A stretch of 64,000 nt of DNA from Cladocopium goreaui (lineage: Eukaryota; Sar; Dinophyceae; Suessiales; Symbiodiniaceae). Positions 11,915-23,130 of the stretch are shown here, one piece after another. Position 1 is the first letter of the stretch; every line of letters starts with the position of its first letter. The notes under the pieces are model-generated. The model had not been told where the DNA came from, did no database searches, and saw only the letters and a program-made list of their open reading frames with translations. The DNA is taken from contig CAMXCT020001868.1 of NCBI GenBank assembly GCA_947184155.2, positions 1 through 64,000 of the forward strand. Direction: 5' to 3'. The position numbers were made by a program, and so were the translations under genes.

Positions 11915-13166
11915 AAGCCAAGTGACAAAACGTCACTTGGCTCGTACGCCCGTACCTGGGTACGGGCGTACATGCGGGGGGGGGTTGGTATGTGACAGGT
12001 ATGGGTTTTAGAGGGGCGTCACATAGAAAAATGCCCGCTTGCACACTCGTACCTGGGTACGGGCGTACAAGCCAAGTGACAAAACGTCACTTGGCTTGCA
12101 CGCCAAAATCAATGAGGTATGTTGCACAGCAAAAAGTTGACCATCGCGTCTCGTACCTGGGTACGGCCGTACAAAGCCTGTGACAAATCCTAAGTTGACC
12201 ATCGCGTCTCGTACCTGGGTACGGCCGTACGAAGCCTGTGACAAATCCTAAGTTGACCATCGCGTCTCGTACCTGGGTACGGCCGTACAAAGCCTGTGAC
12301 AAATCCTAAGTTGACCATCGCGTCTCGTACCTGGGTACGGCCGTACAAAGCCTGTGACAAATCCTAGGTTGACCATCGCGTCTCGTACCTGGGTACGGCC
12401 GTACAAAGCCTGTGACAAATCCTAAGTTGACCATCGCGTCTCGTACCTGGGTACGGCCGTACAAAGCCTGTGACAAATCCTAGGTTGACCATCGCGTCTC
12501 GTACCTGGGTACAGCCGTACCCCCAGATGTGACAAAAAAAAAAAAAAAATCCTAGGTTGACCATCGCGTCTCGTACCTGGGGTTACGGCAGTACAAAGCT
12601 GTGAAAGTCAAAATTTGACCAAATCGCGTCTCGTACCGGGGTCCGGGCCGCTTACAAAGCATGTTGACAAATCCAAAGTTGACCCATCGCGTCTCGGACT
12701 GGGCACGGCCGTACAAAGCTGTGACAAAATCCTAAGTTGACCATCGCGTTTAAGTACAGGGTTACGGCAGTTACAAAGCCTGTGAACAAATCCTAAGTTG
12801 ACCATCGCGTCTCGTACCTGGGTACGGCCGTTTACAAGACTGTGACAAAATCCTAAGTTGACCATCGCGTCTCGTACCTGGGTACGACCGTACAAAGCTG
12901 TGACAAATTCCTAAGTTGACCATCGCGTCTCGTTTACCTGGGTTACGGCCTACCAAAGCCTGTGACAAAATCCTAAGTTGACCATCGCGTCCCATCCATC
13001 GTACCTGCAGGGGTACGGCGTACAAAAGCATGTTGACAAATCATAAGTTGGAACCATCGCGTCTCGTACCTGGTCGGCCGTACAAAGCCTGCTGACAAAT
13101 TCCTAGTTGACCCAGCGCGTTCTCGTACCTGGGTAAGGCCGTTACAAAGCCTGTGACAAATCACTC
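11915..13166. repeat. 58-bp satellite array
   Basis: About 17 copies of a 58-base unit (TTGACCATCGCGTCTCGTAC then CTGGGTACGGCCGTACAAAG then CCTGTGACAAATCCTAAG) follow two longer variant units. Each unit contains two palindromes, CGTACCTGGGTACG and GTACGGCCGTAC. The variant units at 11915-12100 add the inverted repeat CCAAGTGAC/GTCACTTGG. Copies before about 12540 are almost identical; later ones carry scattered one-base insertions and deletions. One isolated half-unit lies at 13311-13328. Confidence 0.9.
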
Positions 13167-13899
13167 ATAAGTCTCAATCCTCTCCCTAACCTAATTCCCA
13201 AGAGGCAGGCTAAGCCCCAACAGCCTCTCGTAAACCCCTATCTCTGCCCGACGTAAATCAAGTTTATCCCCCACGCCAAGTAGTACGATCACCCTCCCCC
13301 AAGTTCCTAAGTTGACCATCGCGTCTAGCTGCTAGATTTGCTAAAATGAATTGGCTCAAACACATCGGAAAAATGATGAAAACAAAACTCCTCTCCCCCC
13401 CACAGAGATTTTTTTTTGGGTTGTTTTTGGGCCTTTTGGTTCGCGGAAGCTGTTTGGAAGCCTGGCACGTCTAGTAGCTATTTAGGCAAGCATGTGCAAA
13501 GCCTGTGACAAATCCTTTTGTTTGAGTAATAGTAGTAATGAGCATTACCTCCAGCACCCAGGTTTGAGCGTGCAAGACAACCATTGCAAATCCAACATTA
13601 TCTCCGAAAAGAAATGGTTTGGGGCAGGCTATGGATACACAGGTTCAACTATGCAAGGCAAATGAGACAAGGACAACATAAACTTTGAAGTACGACCGTG
13701 GTTGCATAACAGTTCAAGTAACATGTTAGCTGTTAGCTATTATGAAGAATGTGCCATGTCAACATGACAAGACTTGCAAAACATGGAGAACATGCCATGT
13801 CAACATGAAATGACTCGAAAAGCATTTTTAAATCATCCTTGGAATTATCTTTATGAAATAGGTAACCTGGAGGCACGATTCTATAGAGATGAGGTTGGT

Positions 13900-16800
13900 A
13901 GGCCAGTTTTTACTATAGAATGGTACCTGGATTGCGCCCATCCAGTTTGGGGAAAAAACATCTCTAAAAGTGAAACCAAACTTGAGGCATTGCAAACCCA
14001 GTTTTCTATTCTATACTATACAGGGTCTTTTTCCTAATCACGTGGACTCGGGTTTTCATTCTATAGTGGGTTATTTGTTAGAGGCGGTGGGTATGAGGCC
14101 GGGTTTTCATTTTAAAGGAGTGGAAGGGGAGGTGTCAGTGGGCAATAATATTGTAAATGCTGTATGATACTGTAAAGTATTGAAACATACTGTAAACAAA
14201 TAAGTGGCCAACTCTGTTAACGAATCAGTTTTGTGCAGGGCTGCTCCTTCAAAATGGAGATCCAGCCACTCTTCTAAAAATGGTTCCCAATTGTTTTTTT
14301 GCTTGAAAGGTGCCAGCACAAACATGAACCACATTTTGGGCCTTGGAAATAGCGGTTTCTATTCTATAGGGGGCACCTAATCACTGGGACCCAGTTTTTC
14401 ATTCTATAGGGATTATTTTTTAGAAGCGGTGGGTATGAGGCTGGGTTTTCATTTTATAGGAGTGGAAGGGGAGGTGTCAGTGGGCAATAATATTGTAAAT
14501 GCTGTGTGATACTGTCAAAATATTGAAAGATACTGTAAACGAATAAGTGGCCAACACTGTTAACGAATCAGTTTTGTGCAGGGCTGCTCCTTCAAAATGG
14601 CGATCCAGCCACTCTTCTAAAAATGGTTCCCAATCGTTTTTTTGCTTGAAAGGTGCCAGCCCAAACATGAACCACATTTTGGGCCTTGGAAATAGCGGTT
14701 TCTATTCTATAGGGGGCACCTAATCACTGGGACCCAGTTTTTCATTCTATAGTGGGTTATTTGCTAGAAGCGGTGGGTATGAGGCTGGGTTTTCATTTTA
14801 AAGGAATGGAAGGGGAGGTGTCAGTGGGCAATAATATTGTAAATGCTGTATGATACTGTAAAATATTGAAAGTATACTGCAAACAAATAAGTGGCCAAGA
14901 CTGTTAACGAATCAGTTTTGTGCAGGGCTGCTCCTTCAAAATGGAGATCCAACCACTTTTCAAAAAAATGGTCCCCACGATTTCTTTTCTTGAAAGGTGC
15001 CAGCCCAAACATGAACCACATTTTGGGCCTTGGAAATAGCGGTTTCTATTCCGTAGGGGGCATGTTTCCTAATCACTGGGACCCAGTTTTCCAGTCTATA
15101 GTGGATAATTTGTTCCAAACGGTGGCCAGTATGAGGCTGGGTTTTCATTTTATAGGAGTGAAAGGGGGAGGTGTCAGTGGGCAATAATAGTGACTGCAAA
15201 AAATTGTAAACGAATAAGTGGCCAACACTGTTAACGAATCAGTTTTGTGCAGGGCTGCTCCTTTAAATGGAGATCCAACCACTCTTCTAAAAATGGTTCC
15301 CAATCGTTTTTTTGCTTGAAAGGTGCCAGCCCAAACATGAACCACATTTTGGGCCTTGGAAATAGCGGTTTCTATTCTATAGGGGGCACCTAATCACTGG
15401 GACCCAGTTTTTCATTCTATAGTGGGTTATTTGCTAGAAGCGGTGGGTATGAGGCTGGGTTTTCATTTTAAAGGAGTGGAAGGGGAGGTGTCAGTGGGCA
15501 AAAATATTGTAAATGCTGTGTGATACTGTCAAAATATTGAAAGATACTGTAAACGAATAAGTGGCCAACACTGTTAACGAATCAGTTTTGTGCAGGGCTG
15601 CTCCTTCAAAATGGAAATCCAACCACTCCTCTAAAAATGGTCCCCAAGGATTTTTTTGCTTGAAAGGTGCCAGCCCAAACGTGAACCACATTTTGGGCCT
15701 TGGAAATAGCGGTTTCTATTCTAGAGGGGGCATGTTTCCTAATCATAATCACTGGGACCCAGTTTTCCGTTCTATAGTCGATAATTTGTTCCAAACAGTG
15801 GGTATGAGGCTGGGCTTTCATTTTATACGAGTGGAAGGGGAGGTGTCAGTGGGCAATAATATTGTAAATGCTGTATGATACTGTAAAATATTGAAACATA
15901 CTGCAAACGAATAAGTAATCAACACTGTTAACGAATCAGTTTTGTGCAGGGCTGCTCCTATAAAATGGAAATCCAACACCACTTCCAAAAAAATGTCCCC
16001 AAGATTTCTTTTCTTGAAAGGTGCCAGCCCAGATCCAAATGTGAAACCACATTTTGGGCCTTGGAAATAGCGTTTTCTAGTCAGTAGGGCACTCGTGGAT
16101 CATCTTTTGGAAGTAGTGGTCAGTGCCCGGCTGGGTTTTCATTTTATAGGAGGGGGAGGGGGGAGTGTCAGTGGGCAATGATAGTGCAAATTAAAGTGTG
16201 CAACAGAAAAAGTAATCATTACTGTTAACGAATCAGCTTTTAGCAGGGCTGCTCCTATAAAATGGAAATCCAGCGGGACTTCCAAAAAATTGTCCCCAAG
16301 CATGTTTCTTTTTTGAAAGGCACCAGCTCAGATGGCGCTCAGATCCAAATGTGAAACCACATTTTGGGCCTTGGAAATAGCGTTTTCTAGTGAGTAGGGC
16401 ACTCGTGGATAATCTTTTGGAAGTAGTGGTCAGTGTCCGGCTGGGTTTTCATTTTATAGGAGGGGGAGGGGGGAGTGTCAGTGGGCAATGACAGTGCAAA
16501 TTAAAGTGTGCAACAGAAAAAGTAATCATTACTGTTAACGAATCAGTTTTTAGCAGGGCTGCTCCTATAAAATGGAAATCCAACACCACTTCCAAAAAAT
16601 TGTCCCCATGTTTCTTTTTTGAAAGGCACCAGCTCAGATCCAAACGTGAACCACATTTTGGGCCTTGGAAATAATGTTTTCTATTCAGTAGGTTTTTTTT
16701 CTTGACCACTAGGACCCAGTGTTTTATTCTATAGTGTGTATATTATGTGTTTATGTATTTCAGTATTTCTATGGCGGTTTGTCAGTGTCAGGCTTGGTTT

Positions 16801-17265
16801 TCATTTTATAAGAGTGGCAGGGGGCTTGTCAGTAGGCAAAATAATAGTGCGTATACATGCGTATAACTTTTCTTTAAATATATATATATATAGATTGATA
16901 GATAGATAGATAGATAGATACATAGATTTATATATATTGTAATATATACACATCATTATATGAATGTTTCTGAGGCTGGCCATGCTGAGGCACGGCTCCT
17001 CTTGGATCAGTTCCTATAAAATGGTAATCCAACCCCCCCTCTGTAAAATAGTCACCAAGTATATTCTTTTGTGGAATGGTGCCAGCCCAGATCCAAAAAG
17101 TGAAACCAAACTTAAGGCATTGCAAACCCAGTTTTCTATTCTATAAGGTGTCTTTTTCCTAATCACTGGGACCAAATTTTTCATTCTATAGTGGATTATT
17201 TGTTCCAAGCGGTGGCCAGTATAAGGCTGGGTTTTCATTTTATAGGAGTGGCAGGGGGTTGTTGG
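13900..17265. repeat. ~310-350 bp tandem repeat array
   Basis: A long unit recurs about nine times. The landmark GTGTCAGTGGGCAATAAT recurs at about 14132, 14475, 14819, 15171, 15489, 15843, 16165 and 16475. Other unit landmarks are CTGTTAACGAATCAGTTTTG and ACATTTTGGGCCTTGGAAAT. Copies after 16000 and the last one, which holds a TAGA microsatellite at 16888-16925, are diverged. Minus-strand translations beginning MWFMFGLAPFKQKN recur in each unit, but they drift and break, so I do not call genes. The stretch 13167-13900 shows no gene. Confidence 0.85.
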
Positions 17266-17504
17266 CTTTCTTGGGTTTCTATTCTATAGGGAAAATCACC
17301 CCCCCTTAGTCCTGGGTTTTCGTTTTAGTCCCTATAGAATGGAACCCCAGGTTTGGTCCGAATTCCAACAGGGATATGTTTAACCATTCGCTCTTTGCCA
17401 TGAGTCCGTGTTCCTAAAGCAACTAGGCCAACGAAAGGTGATTAGTCCCTTCATTGGAAAATTAAGTTCCGTATTCATGTGCCTAACATTTATGCATACT
17501 ACAT

Positions 17505-19000
17505 TCATTGTTTTTCAGGTTCCACTCTCTTTGAGCTAGAGCTCCCAGAAGGCTCAGAAGCGGAAGGATTCTCAACAGGCCCTTCACCCTCAGGTTCAAT
17601 CTCCGACACCAAGATAGGCTCGGGACCACCTGAAGCTTCCTCATTTTCGGATGTTTCATCCAGTACCCACCTGCCGTCAAGGGGCAAGAGGGTTCTGGCC
17701 AAATTCTTCGCCCACTTCACCACATCCGGGTGGTCTTCCAAAAGCTGGTTTTAACAGCTGTCATCGAGGCCAGTGTTCTTCTCCCCGTGTCTCTTGTCGG
17801 TGAAGTCTCAGGATTCAATGGCCGGCAAATCAGTACTGACCATGGTCGTGCTAAGGCATCTTGTGTCATGCATGTCATGCATGCCACTTATGCTCATGCC
17901 ACCTGATGTCATGTCATGTCATCCTAACAACTCATGGCAAGTCATGTCATTGTGTCAAACCGTGCCATGCCATGCCATGTCATCATGTCAAACCGTGCCA
18001 TGTCATCATGTCAAACCATGTCATGTCATCATGATGTATGGCCATGCAATGCCAACACATGAATGCCAACACAACTTCATGCAATGTCATTTCAGGATAC
18101 GATGAGGGAAGAGAGTGTCCGCATACACTTCCAGGATGACAAACTCTGCGTGGTCCGAAGCCTTTGGATGAGGTACAAGTGCTCTGCGGAAGCCTCACGA
18201 GCTCTAATGAAAATGACATGACCGTGTGTATTGGCCCCAAAGTCATGCACATGATTGCGGTGCCCAACCTAGATATCAGATCATCACACCGCATATCCTA
18301 GCACATGCAAAAACAAGCAACCATGGCACAACGCCACCCAAAAAGAAGTCATTCGCCCCCACCCCGTTTGGAAGTTGAGCACCAAGGCACCGTCAGTTGA
18401 GTCCCCCCTCAGAGACCATAGGCACTGTCACATCCCGTCAATACTTGCCGAACAACAGGCCATGCTACAGGTCATGTGACAGCTCATGTGACAGGTCATG
18501 TATAGGTCATGTGGCATGGTCATGTCAGGTCATGAGTCCATGGCAATTGCAAGTCAAGCTACTGTCCGTGAAATCCACGGTACTCAAACTTGCGACCACA
18601 TGCTATGAGCTGGATAGTCCCATAGGTAGTCCCAGTGGAACCAGCCGCCATGGAAGATGTGAGAGAACTTTGCTCTTAGTCGACGTGCACGGCCAACAGT
18701 CAAAAAAAATGAACAGTGACAAATCAGTGACAAATTGGTGCGGGGATATATTGACTGAGAACTATTAGAATCAACACATCAACACAAGATGCCATGCAAG
18801 CCTGTTGGGCCTGTTGAGCGGAATGGCGTGTCGGGGTCGCAGCAGGATTACAGTACAACATGATTGCGGTGCCCACACGGCTTCTTCGACCAAGGTAAAC
18901 AGGTCAGGAGCACTAATCCGGCCAAAGTTCAGCTGAAGTGTTTGGCTGCACGGCCCAGCTTTTGAACCACTGGACATGGCATGGCAACATAGATGCATGG
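17505..19000 (-). CDS. multi-exon gene-like block, function unknown
   Basis: Exon-like minus-strand islands are separated by CATG repeats. The island at 18840-18980 contains AGPCSQTLQLNFGRISAPDL and FTLVEEAVWAPQ. That at 18130-18294 contains MRCDDLISRLGTAIMCMTLG. That at 17510-17741 contains EDHPDVVKWAKNLARTLLPL, followed by an acidic, Ser/Pro-rich tail. The layout resembles the block at 5.0-7.7 kb. Intron positions cannot be fixed. No family was recognised; a pseudogene is possible. Confidence 0.3.
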
Positions 19001-19320
19001 TGACATGGCAATCCCCGACATGTATTCCATGCATGCCATGACATGGCAATCCCCGACATGTATTCCATGCGTGCCATGCCATGCCCTAACATGACAAGCC
19101 CCTGACATGTATTCCATGTCATGCCATGACATGACAAGCCCCCGACATGTTTTCCATACATGCCATGCCATGCCCTAACATGACAAGCCCCCGACATGTA
19201 TTTCATGCATGCCATGTCATGCCATGACATGACAAGCCCCCGACATGTATTCCATGCGTGCCATGCCATGTAACATAACTGGACATGACAAACCATGTAG
19301 CCCATGAATGCCATACCATG
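18965..19320. repeat. ~55-bp CATG-rich tandem repeat
   Basis: Units of the form CCCCGACATGTATTCCATGC plus ATGCCATGACATGACAAG repeat about six times, with length variation. A shorter CATGTCATCATGTCAAACC array lies at 17925-18030. Confidence 0.75.
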
Positions 19321-19474
19321 AGAGACCCTCCAAAACCCCCCACCTCATGACATACCTTTCCAAACCACCCCCCCACCCAGCATCAAAAAAGTTTTGGCAT
19401 CATTTTTTGCAGATTTCTTCATGTAACTGAATTACGAAACGTTCTTGATCTATTGCCCTGAAAAACGTACACAA

Positions 19475-19910
19475 NNNNNNNNNNNNNNNNNNNNNNNNNN
19501 NNNNNNNNNNNNNNNNNNNNNNNNNNNNNNNNNNNNNNNNNNNNNNNNNNNNNNNNNNNNNNNNNNNNNNNNNNNNNNNNNNNNNNNNNNNNNNNNNNNN
19601 NNNNNNNNNNNNNNNNNNNNNNNNNNNNNNNNNNNNNNNNNNNNNNNNNNNNNNNNNNNNNNNNNNNNNNNNNNNNNNNNNNNNNNNNNNNNNNNNNNNN
19701 NNNNNNNNNNNNNNNNNNNNNNNNNNNNNNNNNNNNNNNNNNNNNNNNNNNNNNNNNNNNNNNNNNNNNNNNNNNNNNNNNNNNNNNNNNNNNNNNNNNN
19801 NNNNNNNNNNNNNNNNNNNNNNNNNNNNNNNNNNNNNNNNNNNNNNNNNNNNNNNNNNNNNNNNNNNNNNNNNNNNNNNNNNNNNNNNNNNNNNNNNNNN
19901 NNNNNNNNNN
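19475..19910. other. assembly gap (436 N)
   Basis: This is an unbroken run of N. Any open frame across it is an artefact. Confidence 0.99.
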
Positions 19911-20040
19911 CATACATGCTGCTACGCTGCTGAGATCTCTGGTATCGTTTACTACGTTACATGTTGCTACACTGCTGAAATCTCTGGGATCGTTTACTAC
20001 GTTACATACATGTTGCTACGCTGCTGAGATCTCTGAGATC
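19911..20040. repeat. ~60-bp repeat next to the gap
   Basis: GTTGCTACGCTGCTGAGATC followed by TCTGGGATCGTTTACTACGT recurs two to three times immediately after the N run, which suggests that the gap itself is a longer array of this unit. Confidence 0.6.
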
Positions 20041-20249
20041 TCTGAGAGCTTGGCAATGGAGATGCATTCACAAGAATGCTGACTGCCAGCTGTTTACTAC
20101 GCATGCGTTGCAGTGATAACGCTGGTAAACTAAAAAACGCGCCCCAAATTTTTCCAGGATTTCCAATCATCAAATTAGCACGGCATTGTGGTAAAATCAC
20201 CATTTTTTTTAAAATGTGTGTTTTATGGGAACGGTTTCCGGTCCGGCGT

Positions 20250-20775
20250 GTTGTTTGTGTTGTTTGTGTTGTTTGTGTTGTTTGTGTTGTTTGTGTTGTT
20301 TGTGTTGTTTGTGTTGTTGATGTTGTTGATGTTGTTGATGTTGTTGATGTTGTTCGCGTTGGTAGTGGTGTTGTTGTTGTTGGTGGTGGTGGTGCCGGGT
20401 GGTGTTTGTGTTATTGACGTTATTTTTGTTCCTATCATTCCTATTATTCTTGTTCTTCTTCTTCTTCTTCTTTATTGTTCTTGTTTTTGCTCTTGTTCTT
20501 GTTCTTGTTCTTCTAATTGTTGTTATTCTTGTAATTATTTTTCTTCTGGTAAGTGTTGTTCTTCTTGTTGCTCTTGTTGTTTTTGTTGTTCTTATTGTTC
20601 TTGTTGTTCTTGATGTTTTTATTGTTCTTGTTGTGCTTATTGTTCTTCTTGTTCTTGTTGTTCTTATTGTTCTTGTTCTGGTTATTGTTGCTAGTGTTGC
20701 TGGTGTTGGTATTGTTGCTGCCGTTGCTGTTGTTGCTGTTATTGCTGCTGTTGCTGTTGTTGCTTGTAGAATATT
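20250..20775. repeat. TTG/TTC-rich microsatellite block
   Basis: A 9-mer array (TGTTGTTTG) passes into TTGATG, then TTCTTG/TTCTTC and TTGCTG trinucleotide runs. Long Leu/Val/Phe-rich or Thr/Asn-rich open frames here are products of triplet periodicity. Confidence 0.85.
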
Positions 20776-21190
20776 GTTCAAATTATTGTTATAATTTATT
20801 GATTCTTCTATTTTAATTCTCTTCTTCTTGCCACCCTCTCTGCCCTGATATGTTCGCCTTGCTACCGGCTAGAGTCGGCGCGGTTTGATGTTAGGATTGC
20901 GATTATGATTTGGAAAATGATATATAATAAATTTAGATATTATTAGATATTATTTCATCACATTTAATTTTTAAATAAGTTATTTGAACATTAAAAAATA
21001 CTAACCACAAAGTATATAATATTGATAAAAAGAAGAAGTAAACATAATGATAGTAGAATTATATCTTTAGCTTTTGGGTTATTTATGTATTGGGATATAT
21101 AATTCTAGATTCTAGTATGTATGTTATGAATCTAAATTATTTGAATATTTTTTTCAGCTGAAATCATTTTTAATGAATATCAGCAACGCT

Positions 21191-21207
21191 ATGACGCAAG
21201 TTGCGTC
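21191..21207. repeat. 17-bp palindrome TGACGCAAGTTGCGTCA
   Basis: The arms TGACGCAA and TTGCGTCA flank a single G. A half copy (TGACGCAAGTTGC) recurs at 21760. It could be a protein-binding site or chance. The surrounding 20780-21550 is AT-rich with no gene seen. Confidence 0.5.
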
Positions 21208-21559
21208 ACGTTCGGGTTCTGCAGTCTCGGAAGCTTTTGACATATTTTGAAAAAATAGGTCTCACCGCCTGATTGACAAAATCAATGACTTCAAGCCTGC
21301 AGCACACTACCTCTGGCCGCCATGGCTTTTCTCCATGTCCATGGTCAATTTCTTGGCGTCGCAGAAAAACTAATTCTACACATCTGAGGGCAATGGCCCA
21401 TTCGTCGCATATTGCGATGCAAGGTCATGCCAAGATTTCATTAACATCTCGTTGAAATGATTTCACATGTTGCCGGAGCCTCTCATTCTCCTGTCACACC
21501 CACCCTGTTCCACTGTAGTTTTCACTCATGTGGTTGGGAAACTCCCTGTAGCTCGTGCT

Positions 21560-23130
21560 GCCCCGGTTTTCAAACCGGCGCCGTTCACCGCTAACCATCC
21601 CACTCGTCCTGCTCCAGAAGCTCCAGATCCTTCACATTCAATGCCAGTTTATCCTGTCATTCAATGCCAGTGACTGTAGACCCAAAAAACCACTGGTGAT
21701 AATTCTCCCGGACCGTTTGGGAAGTCCCATCAAATGGGAGCCATTTCTTCATTTTCTGTGACGCAAGTTGCACTCTGCCTGCAAAGTTTTCTTCTCGACT
21801 TGAAGTTCCCTCAATTCCTCAGGAGATCAGCATCAAAACCGCCAAATGGCAAGATTCAATGTGGTTTCTGGTTTAGGGCTTACCACACCTTCAAAATGTA
21901 ACCTGTGACGTCAGTGAAACTTCCCAAACTTGGCCTTTCTAAGCTGTTGCTCTTCAGCTGCACTCTTCTCCTTGAAGGGGAGGTCTGGCAGCTCTGGTCG
22001 CATATCTCAGGGAAAAACAATATGTTGGATCCCGCCTGTGACACCACAGATTCACGGACTTCTGAAGTGCTCTGGTCATTCAACTGGTTCAATGAGACCG
22101 TTTTCGCCGCAAGTTCCTTCTGAGAAAACTCCTGGAAGCCGGCACTCCGTGAAAGTGAGGGAAAACAAACAAAACAAAAACGACCACATGGGTGACAATG
22201 GACGTGGGTCAAAACCCTGTTCAACCAAAAAATAACTAGTGTCCATAGAGGCTCATCCCGATGATTTGATAAATAGGTGTTGAGCCAATCCCACAAGCCG
22301 CACAACCCACATTTGCATAGTTGGAACCTTCTCGCTGATGACCCGTTGCAATGCTTCTTCAGCTTGACGGATCTCCTTGATGTACCTGACTCTCTTCCCG
22401 CACGAATGTTGCAAATCTTGCACTGAAGCCGCTCAATGGACAAACACCCCACCGCTGGGATCCGCTGGGATCCGCTGGGCCTCTGTTCTCTTTCCAGAAA
22501 TCCAGTGGTGGACAGTTTTTCCCTCTCTTCACCATCAACCTAGGAGAGCTACTTTCACCGTCGGAGTGACATGCCTACGCCAACCCCTTGGCGCAGTTGT
22601 GTTCTAGTTGTGTTCTAGTTGCATCTGCGTGGCTCTTCCTTGTTTGTGCTTGGAGGTCTCTAGCAGGAGTTTGTCCTTAGATCGGAATTGAAAACAAATG
22701 CGGTAAATGAGGTTTAACAAACTGAACATGTGAAGAATCAACTTGAAATGAAGATGATTCAACACCATTTGAAGTACATCAGAATTCACCAACATTCATC
22801 CAGATCAAATAGAGCCGGGCATCGATGTGTTCAGCTATTTGTTGATAGAAGAGCTTGTCCTCTGGTAGTACCTTGTCAACTAAGACCGCTTGCGCATGGG
22901 ATGTTACTAAAAAGCTAGGTGTCAAAAGGACCGAACGTTCCACCCAAGCCATAGTATCAAACATTTCCAGCCCCGTAGTGTCAGTCTTTGCCAAGGTTTC
23001 TCAAGCCCCACTGGCCTGTTCCCTCTCTTTCATCATCAGACGCAGCATCAAAGTGCTGCTGTCCTTTGGTGTCCAATTCGCTTTGGCTTGTGGGCCCTGT
23101 CAGTTCATTCATGATGTCAACTGCTAGATG
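21560..23130 (-). CDS. multi-exon gene-like block, helical protein
   Basis: Minus-strand islands with amphipathic, coiled-coil-like composition follow one another. They include AVDIMNELTGPTSQSELDTK (about 23010-23127), MFDTMAWVERSVLLTPSFLV with VLPEDKLFYQQIAEHIDARL (22800-22990), YIKEIRQAEEALQRVISEKV (22312-22385, after an AG acceptor), FSQKELAAKTVSLNQLNDQS (22040-22140), MRPELPDLPFKEKSAAEEQQ (21912-22005) and VKDLELLEQDEWDG (near 21620). The frame changes from island to island, as expected for spliced exons. No family was recognised. Exon limits are inferred. Confidence 0.35.

Noticed and set aside
11915..13166. CRISPR-like array
   Set aside because: Units are contiguous 58-mers with no unique spacers, and the genome context is eukaryotic.
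14107..15691. Repeated 66-residue MWFMFGLAPFK peptides as a gene family
   Set aside because: They recur once per ~330-bp satellite unit and break wherever the unit has an indel, so they follow the repeat rather than selection on protein.
19419..19933. Open frames spanning the N run
   Set aside because: They consist of unknown residues and arise from the assembly gap.
20209..20816. Leu/Val-rich and Thr/Asn-rich proteins
   Set aside because: They are translations of TTG/TTC triplet microsatellite.
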